Positions 12,372-24,016 of a stretch of 64,000 bases of DNA are shown here, in pieces (position 1 is the stretch's first letter; every line of letters begins with the position of its first letter). The stretch is from assembly GCA_014281115.1 (NCBI GenBank), contig JACONQ010000014.1:372001-436000 (forward strand), read 5' to 3'. The stretch is from Laburnicola sp. R22_1. Its lineage: Eukaryota; Ascomycota; Dothideomycetes; Pleosporales; Didymosphaeriaceae. The notes beneath the pieces were generated by a model. The model did no database searches, had not been told where the DNA came from, and saw nothing but the letters and a program-made list of their open reading frames with translations. Both the position numbers and the translations under genes were made by a program.

Positions 12372-12539
12372 TGTTAGATAGAACGAGCTGTGGTGAGGTT
12401 GGATCTGTACAATCGAGCAGGGACCACCTGGCTTGGCACACTAGCGAAGAAGTCAGAACTAGCTGAACACGGTTAGAACAGAACACAATCATCATCATTA
12501 ATAAAGACACATTATCGCATTTAACCATTAAATCTAACA
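12372..12539 (+). repeat. Copia-1 right LTR
   Basis: A 168-bp terminal repeat from TGTTAG to CTAACA. It is followed by the target duplication GCTAT at 12540-12544. Confidence 0.93.
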
Positions 12540-12694
12540 GCTATTTGTGCACATCTGCGTAAGTCTGCGCATATTTATGCATCTCTAAGCATTTTTGTGC
12601 TAGTAAATTGCTTATGCAAAAATGCGCACAAATATATAAGTCTACGCACGTCTGCGCACGATTTGCATAGTTAAGCAGAAAAACTTTCCTAATA

Positions 12695-15070
12695 TAGAAT
12701 ATATTGTGTAGTAGTAGTAGCGATATCTAGAATAATAGAGTAATACTTAATTAATATTTATTTCTATAGTTTATAGTGTTATTTATATAGAGATTCTTCT
12801 AAAAGTCTATTATAAATATATAGTAGTAATAAGAATTATATTTATTATAACCTTACTATATATAAGTCTATAATATACTATAAATTACTATAAATTACTG
12901 TAAATTTAAAAAAATTAAGAATTATAGTAACTCTAAAAACTCTAGTCTAAATCTAAATATATAAAAAGTAACCCCTAAAATCTTCTTTACTAGCTACGTA
13001 TATATATATATATAAATAGATAAAGGTTTTAGAAATTACTTTTTATATGCTTAGATTTAGACTAGGATTTCTAGGTTACTATATATAGTAAAAAAATTAT
13101 AACTTCCTTATTTAAAATATAAATAAAATAGTAGTAGTTACTATAGTAATAGTACGTATCTATAAATAAGTTTTATGCTCTTTATAATAAATATCTTACT
13201 ACCCTTACTACTACTACTATATTATTTACTATCTTATTACTATTCTTAAACTATAAGTTTTATAAGGCTATATATATATAATCTAATACTAAAAAGTACT
13301 CTTACACCTTTTAAGCCCTTTTTATAGGGCCCTCCCACTTTAATAAAAAGTTACTATACTTAAAACCTCTTTAATAAAGATAATAATAATAACCTTTTTA
13401 ACATTCTCTACTTTTACTATATTCTACTACTATACGCTAGCACTCTTTAGAAGCTTATATTTATATAAGCCTTTAATACTCTACTTACTTTTAGTAAGTC
13501 TAGCTATCTTCTAGGTTAAAACTAGTATATACTTAAGAAGAAGTAGAGGTAGCATCTAGCCTATATACGTCTTATATAGAATAATAAGTTCAGAAAAAAA
13601 TATTAAAAGGCGTATAAAAAGTAGTATAAGAGTTACTACTCTATACTTAGTATACTTATTTATTACTACTAATAAATATACTATTAATATAGAAAGTATC
13701 TTTAGGTATTTAAGAATATTAAAAGCTAGTGCTTAAAGTATTAAATAAGTAGCTCTACCTATAGCCTCTTTAGACGTATACATAAAGTAAGAAGTATAGA
13801 AACTAGAAGTCTCCTTAAAAAATCTTATTAAAGTAATTAAAAGAGGAAGCAAGCGCGCAAGCGTAAGATTAATAAGCATAGGGAGAATAGGTAGTATAAG
13901 GTAGTAAAGAAGTTATAAGTTTAAGTAGTATTATAGCTATATATTATACTATATAATTATTAATAAGTTACTTATTATTATCTATAAAGTTAAAATTAAA
14001 CTCCTACTATAGCTAACGCCTTACTTCTAGTAATATATTCTTATAAATATATAGACTACCTACTATATACTTAAAGTGCTTTATTACAAACCTATTACAC
14101 TTACTCTCTATAAAAGCTACCTATAAAAAGTCTCTAAAGTTTAAGCGTCTAAAATAATACTATATAAAGTAGTAGTTATAGCAGATCTATACCTTTAATA
14201 CTAAGAAGATAAGCTTAATAAAATTATAATTAGGTAAGTATAGTAGCAAGTACTAAAGAATATAGCTAGCATGCTTAATAATAGTGTAGATATTCTTATT
14301 AATATAAATAGACATATTATTATTAATATAAATAGACATATTAATATTAATATAAATAGACATATTATTATTAATATAAATAGACATATTATTATTAATA
14401 TAAATAGACATATTATTATTAATATAAATTGACATATTATTATTAATATAAATTGACATATTATTAAGAATAATTACTATTAGCCTATTGCTATAAAAGG
14501 GACGTAAAGTTAGAGTTAATTATATATTAATTTACTTAATAAATAGCTTATAATTATAGTAGCCCTCTTTAATTCTATAGTAGAGTAAGTAGCTATACTT
14601 AATAGTATAGACTAGTAGAATTGCCTATATATCCCTATAATATATATCCTAAGTATAATAACTCTCCTTTTAATTTACGCGTACGCCTTATATTACTAGC
14701 CTAACTTTTTATTAAAGATTATTTTATTAATAAAGTAGAGCTACTCTTAGGTATAGCAACTTATTTAGATATAATAATATTATCTTAAGTACTTATTACA
14801 ATTAATAGAGAAGGGCTTTAGCGTCTGCTCTAACTATTTAATAGCCTTTAGGTACTACTATACTAATATATAAAAGATAACTAGACTATACTCTAGCACT
14901 AACTAGTATATAATTTTAGTTTAGTATATTTATCTAGAATAAATAAGCTAGTTAAACAGAGCCTTACTATCCTCCTCTAGTATTTTAGATAACCTTCCTA
15001 ATCTTCTAATAGGATAATAGATATTATTATAAAGCCTTAGGTTGCTTTAGATATTATTAATAGTATAATA
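12695..15070. other. AT-rich, RIP-degraded sequence; no intact gene
   Basis: TA-saturated sequence with no usable reading frame. Between about 13100 and 14250 there are patches that read like decayed coding sequence, but no motif survives. A 24-bp minisatellite lies inside and is listed separately. Confidence 0.5.
14290..14466. repeat. 24-bp minisatellite, about seven copies
   Basis: A 24-bp AT-rich unit containing AATAGACATATTATTATT is repeated head to tail about seven times. The last two units share an A to T change (AATTGACA). Because 24 is a multiple of three, the minus strand stays open and would encode an eight-residue MSIYINNN repeat. This is a by-product of the period, not evidence for a protein. 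Confidence 0.9.
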
Positions 15071-15086
15071 TAAGTAGGCCTTATAG

Positions 15087-16315
15087 CTGGCTATTTACCT
15101 AATCACCGTGTTATATAATTAATAATTTCTTTAATAATATTTTTTACTGTAATAATAATAACAATAACTATAATAGTAACTAATCTAATAATTTTATCTA
15201 ACTTTCTTCCTATAGTAGATCTTCTCTCGCAACCAGCGAGCTGTATACTACTACCTAGGACCTCGCCACTACTACCTATCTCCCCTATACTCCTACCGTT
15301 ACTACTTACCCTTACTCTTATTACTTAGTTATAGTCCCCTACCTTAACAGCACCCTAAATAATTACTACTATATCTATAAGCTTCTTATGTCATAGCTAC
15401 GCTTTTAAACTTCTACAGTCTCTTAAAAACTACTACTTATTATCTAGCAGCTACACTATGCCTTTACTTTACTAGTCCTTATCTTTAAGCTTTTCTAGTA
15501 ATATCTTTACTTTATCCTATTATTATAGTATAAACGCCTAACCTAACCCTTTATCTAGGTACTAAAGGACTGCTTTGCACTCTAGGATTTAGAGTTATAA
15601 AACTAGCTAATAGGATCTAAATAGCTAGGGCTAAGTGTTATTAAAGATATTAATATTAAGAGGCTTTTTTAATAACTATACTTACTATATAAGATTGCTA
15701 AATCTCTAGAAATTATCCTTAACTTTGCCTAGCTAATCCTTTATATACTCTTAGAACTCTACTATAGCTATGCTGCCCTATATAGAAAAAGTGGTGTAGT
15801 TAGGCCGCTAGAATATTATTGCGTTGCTAGATATAATAGATAAAGAGCTAGATTTAAAAAGATAGTAGTAGTAATTACACATTAAAGATAAAAATTTAGT
15901 ATACTAGGCGTTACTAATATTATAAGAGGTAGACTTTATATACTATATATATAGTAAACTATAGTTGCGCTATAGCTGCTAGATTATAAACGCAATAACT
16001 AAACTATAGTTAAGTATCCTATTACTTACACTACTCCTGTAATTACAACTCTGTAGTCTACTATAGCTCTCTAATAGTCTACTAGTTAAGAGATAATATA
16101 TAACATAGTTATGCTAAATAGCAGACTATCTATTAACTACTATTAATAATACTGCTATAAAGAAAGTTAATAATAAAATTATTATTATTTTGTGTATATT
16201 TTATTACTACCACTATATACTAGGTACTAGGTTTTAGTGCCTTCTATTTTACTCCTCTTTATATATAGTACGGACTCGACCTTGGTTAGAATCTCCACAC
16301 AATAAAGATATTTAA
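15087..16315 (+). mobile_element. Long-TSD retroposon family, copy 1
   Basis: This 1229-bp segment is flanked by a perfect 16-bp direct repeat TAAGTAGGCCTTATAG (15071-15086 and 16316-16331). It shares its whole length with 22791-24016, although both are RIP-mutated. The 3' end reads GTTAGAATCT, then ACACAATAAAGAT and a few A/T bases, so an AATAAA signal sits at the tail. Relative to copy 2 it lacks about 24 bases at the 5' end. No reading frame survives. Long TSDs, variable 5' ends and a fixed 3' end fit target-primed retrotransposition (LINE or SINE). Confidence 0.75.
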
Positions 16316-16331
16316 TAAGTAGGCCTTATAG

Positions 16332-17032
16332 GCGGTAATAGCGTATAAATACTAGCCTAATTTAGTAAACCTTTATATATTATAATAAGTATATATAAAG
16401 AGACTATAATTAATAAAATAGGCACCTAAAGTAGGCGTAAGAGCTTATAGATAGTAGACTAAAACACTATTAGTAGTATACGCAGCGTATATAGCCTTTA
16501 TTAGGTTCTCTTTAATAACTATAATATTAAAAAACGCGTTAGTATATACTCTATAGGCTATCTTTATAGTCTTAACTTATATAGAGATACTAGCTATTAA
16601 TATAGAGTTAAAAATATATTATAATTAAATATACGCGTTTAGTACAATTTTAGTAGGGGAAGAAAATTCTAAGATAGCGGTACTAAGAAATCCCCTAATT
16701 TTCGAACATAGTAGATCCGCGCGCACCTTTTAAAGCTTAAGTATTAAGATTAAGCTAGAAATAGCACGCGGCCACGCCTTTATATAGTAGAAACCTATTA
16801 CTTACCTAGTTAAAGTCGATTAATTAAACTCCCCTATATTATTAAGCCTTAAGCTTATGGCCACTATTACTAATATATAAACACTATATATCTATATTAT
16901 AATATTTATCCTTAAGTACAAATACGTATTTATGCATTTAGAATTTGAAATTTCGTCTACCTTAGGGCCTAGACTAATATTTAGCTATTGCACCTTAATG
17001 TCCTTCTTTACTATGTTAATGCGAATCTAGGC
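16332..17032. other. AT-rich, RIP-degraded sequence; may include the decayed 3' end of the Myb-like gene
   Basis: No intact frame is present. The right inverted repeat of the candidate 12-kb element ends at 16711. From 17032 leftwards on the minus strand, the frame of the split Myb-like gene continues in register once the pogo element and one TA are removed. It meets several TAA/TAG codons but keeps a GAIAKY patch, so the last 60-70 bases are probably an exon ruined by RIP. Confidence 0.4.
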
Positions 17033-17034
17033 TA

Positions 17035-18884
17035 ACATGGATGGCAAGCGAGCGGCGCAGGCAAGCGAGCGGCGCACCCCATCAACTTTCGCACCCGCTC
17101 TAAACGCGTCCTACAACAACTCCACGCCACAACACTCAAATGGCTTCAAAGGAAGCAGATGTTTAGCTTGCCATCTTTTTAATCAATACCAGCCAGATCT
17201 AAAGCAACTGAGCTGCTGCAGCAGTCTACAATGTACCCGAAACAACGCTCCGCCGCCGACGCGCTGGGAGACCTACGCGACGCGATTGCCAGCCCAACTT
17301 AAAGAAGCTCACCCAGCTAGAAGAGGAGGTGATAATTCGTCATATACTTGATCTGGACCTACGTGGATTTTCGCCTACCTACTTAGCAATTCGCGATATG
17401 GCAGATAAGCTGCTAGCTGCGCGCGGCGCAGGCCAGGTTGGACAGAAGTGGCCAGCCAACTTTGTTAGGCGTACAGACTCTCTTAAGACGTGTTTTAACC
17501 GAGCCTACGATAGACAGAGAGCTCTCTGTGAGGATCCTATCCTAATTAGCGCCTGGTTCAAGCTTGTAGAGCAGACTAAGGCCAGGTACGGCATCTGCGA
17601 TGAGGACGTCTACAATTTTGATGAGGCTGGCTTCATGATGGGCAAGATTACGACTCAGCTCGTTGTTACAGGGTCAGAGAGGAGAGGCCGGCCAAAGGCT
17701 GTCCAGCCTAGGAACCGCGAGTGGGTGACACTTGTCCAAGCAATCAACGCTGCTGGCTGGGCTATCCCACTGTTTATCATCTTTGCTGGCCAGCACCACC
17801 TATCTGCTTGGTACGAGGAGGATATCCCGCGCGATTGGGCTATATCTCTTAGCGACAACGGCTGGACGACGAACGAGCTTGGAGTTGAGTGGCTAAAGCA
17901 CTTTATTAAGCATACAGAGACCCGGATTGTTGGCACGCGTAGGCTGCTTATCCTTGATAGCCATACGAGCCACCACTCTCTTGAATTTCAACAGCTCTGC
18001 AAGGAGAACAATATCTACACGCTCTGCATGCCGCCTTACTCCTTGCATCTGCTGCAGCCACTTAATGTGGGCTGCTTCTCGCCGTTGAAGCGCGCGTACA
18101 GCTGAGAGGTTGAGGCTCTGATCTGTAACTACATTAACCACATCACGAAGCTTGAATTCCTGCTAGCCTTTAAGACAGCCTTTGAGCAATCATTTACATC
18201 AGCCAATATCTGTTCAGCCTTTCGAGGCGCAGGCCTTGTTCCTCTCCAGCCTGAAGCTGTTCTGTCAAAGCTGGATGTGCAGCTTCGTACGCCTTCACCA
18301 GCTGCTCTGCCAGAGGCTCTCTGGGAAGCCAAAACGCCGAGCAACATACGTGAGCTTGAGGCTCAATCAACTCTAATCCGTGAGCGCGTTCAACGGCACA
18401 AGAGCTCCTCGCCTGCCTCTATTATTCAGGCGATTAATCAACTTAAGAAGGGTGCTGAAGTAATGATGCTCTCAGCTGAGCTTATGCGCGATCGGATTAC
18501 TAGCCTTGAGAGAGCCAATAAGGCAGCAACTAAGCGTAGACAGCGCAAAAAGAAGCGGATACAGAAGCAGGGGACCTTAACAAAGGGAGAGGGAGAGAAT
18601 ATACTTGCTCAAAAGGCGGCTGACCAGCAGATAGAGCATGAACAGCGTCAAAGTGGAGAGCGATCAGGCCTGAGCCGCCAGGTTTCTGGCGCGCTGCACA
18701 AGGTGCAGAGAGCTTGGGCATAACTCACGTACGTGCAAAAAAGATACTTTAAATACTGCTTAATCTATTGTATCAAAATCTATATAGTATATTATATTGT
18801 GGTTGAGCTGCGCGACTTCAAAGGTGCGAAAAGTTGATGGGGTGCGCCGCTCGCTTGCCTGCGCCGCTCGCTTGCCATCCATGT
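17035..18884 (+). mobile_element. Pogo/Tigger-like DNA transposon (copy B), well preserved
   Basis: Perfect inverted termini of 55 bp (17035-17089 and 18830-18884) are flanked by TA (17033-17034 and 18885-18886). Within each terminus a 17-bp motif GGCAAGCGAGCGGCGCA is repeated twice in tandem. The element is 1850 bp, close to the RIP-ruined relative at 36249-38111 (1863 bp). Base composition is normal and only a few codons are damaged, so it arrived later than the AT-rich neighbours. It is inserted in the 3' part of a host gene on the other strand. Confidence 0.93.
17140..18723 (+). pseudogene. Pogo/Tigger-type DDE transposase, copy B (four nonsense codons)
   Basis: One frame runs from ATG 17140 to TAA 18721, 527 codons, broken only by TAG (17164), TAA and TGA within the first 30 codons or so, and TGA at 18103. 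The N-terminus has an HTH (AAAVYNVPETTLRRRRAGRP). A CENP-B-type HTH follows (GFSPTYLAIRDMADKLLA, WPANFVRRTDSLK). The DDE core shows [20 protein letters not shown] and [16 protein letters not shown]. The third catalytic Asp, normally in QPLDV, is Asn here (a G to A change), so the enzyme would be dead even without the stops. The C-terminal third is basic and coiled-coil. Each stop is explained by C to T at CAG, CAA or CGA. Confidence 0.87.
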
Positions 18885-18886
18885 TA

Positions 18887-20863
18887 TCCATCTTCTCTTT
18901 ATATGAAAGTAATCGTTGTTCGTCCGACTTCAACCACGGTTTACGCATTCGTTGGTGGAAGCGCATATCGTTGCTGTTGAATCCCTGATCACTGCTGGGG
19001 GCAGGAGATTTGTATTCGCCTGCGTCTTCCTCTCCATTCTCATCCTCTCCGTCCCAGTCGTCGTCTGGGTGGTTAGTATCATGACTGGCAGCATCACTGT
19101 GGAGATTGCTCATCCAGTCCGCATTCAAGCTTCCACGAGCGCATGGGCCTGACGCACCATCGTCATATCGGTATCCCAGTAGCATCCATGAATCCGGCGA
19201 TAGCTGGGTCATGCGGATGACTTTGCCTTCTCCGCCGAGGAGCTTGTGATCCAGGGCTACCGGGTCGAGAGACAATTTCGAGTCGCGGTAACGGACAATT
19301 GCTGTCACAATCGAGGAGCCTTTTGGCACAGGGCAGAGCGTGAGATCGGTTACATGATAAGACATGTTAAGGCTGGGCCCACAATGAATGTTGGTTCCAT
19401 CTCCAGCCTTCGTTCCTGAAGCAGATGTTCGTGGGGACCAAGACCGAGTCACGCTACCTATGCTGGGCCGATACAGTTGCCGTGGTTTGGATGACGCTAC
19501 TTGTCGCGATACCCTCGTCGGCATTGTGCCCGAGCCTCGTGGCCTAAGAGCAGTTCGTGATGGACCGTACCCCTTCTCCCGGACCGGAAGATCGCTGCGT
19601 TTACGTCGTTGAGAAGTTTTCGCCGAAGGTCTGCGGGACACCTTATCAACCTGATTGAGTGTGTGAAGGTTTTCCCCAACCTGACTACTGCTGCCTTTCC
19701 TCTTCTTTCTATGCCTGTCCGAATTGGGATCGATAGCTTGTTCGACCTCTATTCTTTCGAAAGGAGAGGTGGACTGCGTCGGGGCTTGCAGAAGCTCCTC
19801 GACTGTTCCCCGATCATATGCGCTGTCGTCGCCGTTCTCTTCGAGGAGGTCGTTTGGCAGCTGGTCTGGGGTTCCAGCCACATCGCCTTTGCTGTCACTG
19901 CCGAGAGGGCCGGGACTAGGCTCGTTGATGGCCCTGGAACGGGAAACTATGCCGCTAGGAGTCCGCAGAGGTGTTGACTCGGGTGTGGATACAGGATCGA
20001 GTATGAGGCTCTCAGCCCGTTGTTTAGCCGGCCTTCGCCGCTTCGCCGAACGAGTGTCTTTTGAAGACGTCATAATGGGCTCCTTAGCTGGTGCTGGAAC
20101 GCTACTCACCATGCCGAATACATTCCATGCCCTCTACGGAGAGGGCGCACATGCCAGCTGCGTCGAGATCGCCATGCTGTCCGGTACGGTATCCTTCGTT
20201 GCGAGCAGCCGCGTGGAAATCGTTCTCTCGACAGTCCGACGCTCCGTTGCTGAGCTCGACGTGCATTGTACTGTGGTGTTCTTCGGCTTCGTCGCCCTCT
20301 AAAAGTAAAGGAAATTCTATTGCCAATTAGTAAATAAGCACCGCAATCCACTCGCATACCCACCCGGACTGCTCCCATCAACCAACTCGTTCATAGCCGA
20401 ATTCGTCTTCGCGATGCTTGTGGCGTGATCGGTCCCTCCTTCGTCAAGCGAATCCCGGGCAAGCTGGTAATGCTTTGGTTTCGCTGGAAAGGGGGCGATG
20501 TCAATACTACAGGCCACGTCTACATCCATATATCAGCTGGGTTCAGTTTGCTTGTAACGTTCAATGGTGGGTAATACCTTGATTCAGCGAACCAGAAGAG
20601 TCTGCGTCTCTGAACGGAGCAGGTACTCCCGGATCGAAAGAGCGTAATGCATTAGAATCTGGCACTGGGAAATTGTCGATTTCGAACCACTCTCCACCAT
20701 CTTCGAAGGAGTCGGCTTTAGAAAGGTTACACCCTGCCGCCCTGGTTGTCGCCTTTGCATTAGCCTTGGATTTTGGCTTGTGCTTGCGCGCCGGGGGAAC
20801 GTATGGAACGATTTTCATAGGAAGCGAAGATGCTAGTGAGAGGGTGCTGCAAGAGGAGGCCAT
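18887..20863 (-). pseudogene. Myb/SANT-like nuclear protein gene, four exons, split by pogo copy B
   Basis: I propose a start at 20863 (GAAATGG context, MASSCSTLSLASS). Exons are 20863-20578, 20519-20364, 20298-20110 and 20057-18887. Introns are 58, 65 and 52 nt; the second has a textbook TACTAAT branch site, the third is weaker. Phases agree throughout and give about 600 codons before the break. The product is low-complexity and acidic/basic, with a nuclear-type basic run (AKRRRPAKQR). Just before the break comes RKPWLKSDEQRLLSYKEKMD, which resembles the first helix of the Myb/SANT domain found in many fungal regulators. Pogo copy B then interrupts it, and the only downstream frame reads transposon end (QASERRTPSTF). 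The rest probably lies left of 17034, mutated. Function unknown; DNA binding is inferred. Confidence 0.65.
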
Positions 20864-22340
20864 TTCGGTATAGCGACCTGCTGGCGAATCTGTGAAGAGA
20901 TTGAGAGACGTCGCTCTCCCTCTCCGGACTGAGTGTCGCTTTATGTGCCACGGCCCACACCGCCGCCTGAGAGGGAGGATCGTGAAGAGCCCGCATAAAT
21001 GCCGCATCTAGCGCAGAAACGGTCGGAGTGGGCAGTGCAAGGACGCCGTCTGCAGGGTGAGCGAGGACGACTCGACGCCCCTCGGCCTCGGCGTCTCCGA
21101 GACGACCGTGTTATCACGCTCTCGCAGGCGCCGTGGAGGCCACGTCGTATGAAGGCTCGGCATAGCTCATCTGGCGATTGGCCAGCAAAGGTTTATTACA
21201 ACGCAGTCGTGTGCATCTTTCAGCTGGACAAGAATCCATATCATTTTAAATGAAACCGCCGATCGCCAGCTCCTTCTTCAATCGTCGAACGCCCTCTGTA
21301 AGTCAGACGAAGTCCGTGCCAGATAACGCATGAATGCGTAATTCTCGCCGACGGTGCCCTGTGCCCTGTGCCTTCAGGTGATTGGTTTGCGGGGCTTCAT
21401 TCACCTCTCACGGCACGCTCGACCCCATCTCCGAGCTGTCAGCTGTCAACTTCCAGGCACCAGGTCCCCTGCGGGTTGCATTGCGATGTTACAGCAACGC
21501 CGTATACCTCATGCGAGTCGGAGCATCCTGCTGTAACCGCGGCGCTGATGCAGACGCATTACCGCCGAGAGATGGAGCCGGGAGCGGGACACGGTAGCTG
21601 AATGAACGATTGGCCCAGCGTATTCAACCGAAGGAGCGGGGCGCAGTATAAGAGTATCAGAGCTGAGACAATGGCGTGAGTGCTGTACATTTGTTTGCCG
21701 GAAACAGGAAGAAGGCAGGGCGTGGTAATTGCCATCGGCGAGTCCGGAGCAGGGGAAGACTAGTTGCGGGATCGCGCACGGCGGTGCTGCCTGTGTGACA
21801 GGTAGGAATGTTCTCCCTTCTTCCGCAGCTGCCGCTGGTATAGGATGAGCGAGCATCTTGCGAGAAAGGGGAGAGAGCTAACATGGAGAAGCGGAGAGTG
21901 CTCAAGTGCGAGAGAGCGTGAGAGGATGAGAGAATGGAAAGCTGGTGGGCTGCCAAACGCTTGCGGATGAGAGCGCACAAGCAGCTTCAGCAGTAGCCAT
22001 CACTGGAGATGAAGGGCTGGGCGGCACAGTCCGCACAGGGGTGAAATGAGAGACACGACGCAAGGCCAGTGCGATGTTGGACGGTGACGGAGATTCGAGA
22101 AAAATGCCTCACAAGGGATTGCTGAGACCCAATAGGAGCAGCTGGCGTTGACGAGGGGAGTGGGGACGGAGGGATGGGAGTAGAGAGAAATAGGTGAGGG
22201 GAGAGAGGAAAATGACGGCGAAGGGAGGGCCTTTTATGGTGGACGTCGAGACCGATTCCCTCTTCGAGCGTAGCACAAAAGCTGCAAGCGAGGCCCGGAT
22301 TGCCCGAACGGGGTGCATCCATTTCCTGATGCAGGCTTGC
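20864..22340. other. Presumed promoter/intergenic region of the Myb-like gene
   Basis: This stretch has normal base composition and many short overlapping frames on both strands, none longer than about 115 codons and none recognisable. On the minus strand it is pyrimidine-rich (21640-22200), which is common in fungal promoters and 5' leaders. It ends abruptly at an AT-rich block near 22340. Confidence 0.4.
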
Positions 22341-22776
22341 CGTCTGATTGTTTACTTTTTTTTATTAGCTTTACTTTTAAAACTATTAGCCTTAAACTTT
22401 CTTAGCCCTACCTTATATATATCGCGTAAAAGCTTTTTATATACACTACTATAACTAAAGATTTACTTACTTATATAACTTTATAGTATAGAAGGGCCTT
22501 TTTCCTTACTAGTAATAATTCTACGCTTAGCTAGGGCTGCTTAATAGGCCCTTAGATTAACTTTATTTTTAATCTTATTCTACTTCTTATGCATAGCTAT
22601 TAGTTTCGCCTTTAACTAGTTGCTTACTTCTTATTAATTAACTAATATATAATAATAGGATATAATAATATACTACTCTTTTAATTCTTAAAGTAGAATT
22701 ATATAAGCCCTTCTTCTTTCTATATAAGCTATTAATACTTTTGCACTTTAGGGAGTAGTTAGTAGTTTTTATTATT
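22341..22776. other. AT-rich, RIP-degraded sequence; nothing recognisable
   Basis: TpA-rich sequence between the host island and the second retroposon copy. No open frame, terminus or repeat boundary is visible. Confidence 0.5.
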
Positions 22777-22790
22777 ATAAAGCTTCTTTT

Positions 22791-24016
22791 TCTATAATAT
22801 TACGTAATTTCGGGCTGGCTATTTAACCGATTACTGTGTTACGTAATTAATAATTTCTTTAATAATATTTTTTGCAGCAATAATAATAACAATAATTATA
22901 ATAGCAACTAACCTAACAATTTTATTACTCTTCTATAGTAAATCTTCCCTCGCAACTAGCGAGCTATATACTGTCCCCCTAGGACCTTACTATCGCTGCC
23001 TATTTTCTTTGTGCTTTTGCTACTACTGCTACTCTTGCTCCTTATTATTCTTATATGCCTACATAATCTTAACTGCTGCTAGGAGCTTCTTTTACTATAG
23101 CTATACGCGCGCGCTCTAGCAACGTATAAGAAATATTTACTCCTCCTTTAATAGACGCCTACTACTATATTTTAGTCTATTCTCTAGCCTTGCTAGTAAC
23201 GTAATAGTAAGGTGCTATTATTTTCTTATAAAAGTTACTACATCTCTTTCTAGGTCTTTATATAAAAGGATAACCTAGCACTTAAGAATTTAGAGTTATA
23301 TAAAAATTATATATAGCCTAAATAGATTATTAGATATAACTTCTAGAATATTATAATTATAATTAATTTAGTTCTCTAGCAGCCCTACCTCTTAAACCTT
23401 ATCTTATAGTAGGTAGGCTAGATAGCTAATATTGCCTAGCTAGTTATCTATACTAGTTTTAAATTCTCTAGCAGCTGTCTAACTATAGATATTAGATAAC
23501 GCAATCTTAGGACGCTAGAAAGGTGTTACATTACTACATATAATAAAAAGTTAGATTTAAAAGACTTAGTGTTATATAAGTTAAAGATAAAGATTTAGTA
23601 TACTAGGTATTGCTAATATTATAAGAGTAGATAGACTTTATACGCTATGCGTATAACAAACTATAGTTACGCTATAGCTACTAGGTTGTAAGTATAATAA
23701 CTAAACTATAGTTAAGCGCTCTATTGCTTATACTACTCCTGCGATTATAACTTTATAGTCTACTATAGCTCTCTAATAGTCTACTAGTTAAGAGATAATA
23801 TATAACTTAGTTATACTAAATAGTAGACTATCTATTAACTACTATTAATAATACCGCTGTGTAAAATATTAATAACAAAATTATTATTATTGTGTATATA
23901 TTCTGTTACTATTACTATATGCTAGATGCTAGGTTTTAGTGCCTTCTATTTTATTCCTCTCTATATATAGTGCGGATTCGACCTTAGTTAGAATCTTAAC
24001 ACAATAAAGATCTTTA
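22791..24016 (+). mobile_element. Long-TSD retroposon family, copy 2
   Basis: The 1226-bp segment is flanked by a perfect 14-bp direct repeat ATAAAGCTTCTTTT (22777-22790 and 24017-24030). It aligns along its whole length with 15087-16315 and has about 24 extra bases at its 5' end. The 3' end has the same GTTAGAATCTTAACACAATA sequence followed by AAGATCTTTA. It is RIP-mutated, with no reading frame left. Confidence 0.75.

Larger units (their letters stand above)
7421..12539 (+). mobile_element. Ty1/Copia LTR retrotransposon (Copia-1), RIP-degraded
   Basis: Two 168-bp LTRs (7421-7588 and 12372-12539) start with TG and end with CA. A 5-bp target duplication GCTAT flanks them (7416-7420 and 12540-12544). 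A primer-binding site follows the left LTR directly, and a purine-rich tract with AAGGGGGTG (12358-12371) precedes the right one. Domain order is Copia-type, with integrase before reverse transcriptase. There is a gag CCHC knuckle (CPACGQRHSIRDC, 8605-8645), a GAG-pre-integrase motif (HKRLGHPK, about 9369), RT (LYGLR near 11175; YVNN in place of YVDD near 11306) and an RNase H remnant (near 11910). The two LTRs differ only by about eight transitions. The body is full of stops and cannot be active. Confidence 0.93.
6589..12694. mobile_element. Small TIR element (about 1 kb) split by Copia-1
   Basis: Ends reading TATTAGGAAAAGTTTT (6589 on) and its inverted counterpart ending at 12694 are each flanked by TA. 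Without Copia-1 and one of its target repeats the unit is about 980 bp. Both subterminal regions (about 6610-6790 and 12545-12670) keep unusually many GCGCAC, TGCGCA and ACGCAC motifs in an otherwise AT-rich block, as expected for clustered transposase-binding sites. No coding potential is visible, so a non-autonomous element is the best guess. Confidence 0.4.
4603..16711. mobile_element. Candidate 12-kb composite region bounded by inverted repeats
   Basis: The sequence at 4603-4631 recurs inverted at 16683-16711 with 28 of 29 positions matching, starting CTATGTTC, and a looser similarity continues about 25 bp further in. The outside 8-mers (TACATCTG and TAGATCCG) match at 6 of 8 positions. 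This suggests a hAT-sized target duplication later altered, but it is not proof. The interior holds a Copia element, a retroposon and RIP-decayed sequence. Removing these leaves a core of roughly 5 kb with no recognisable transposase. Confidence 0.4.

Noticed and set aside
14253..14459. Minus-strand frame encoding an eight-residue MSIYINNN repeat
   Set aside because: It is the translation of a 24-bp minisatellite in an AT-rich RIP block. The period divides by three, so the frame stays open by chance.
14290..14466. Possible CRISPR-like array of regular short repeats
   Set aside because: The units abut directly with no unique spacers, and the organism is a fungus.
21354..22454. Several overlapping frames of 60-115 codons upstream of the Myb-like gene
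   Set aside because: They overlap in many frames on both strands, have no recognisable motif, and lie in a pyrimidine-biased, promoter-like region.
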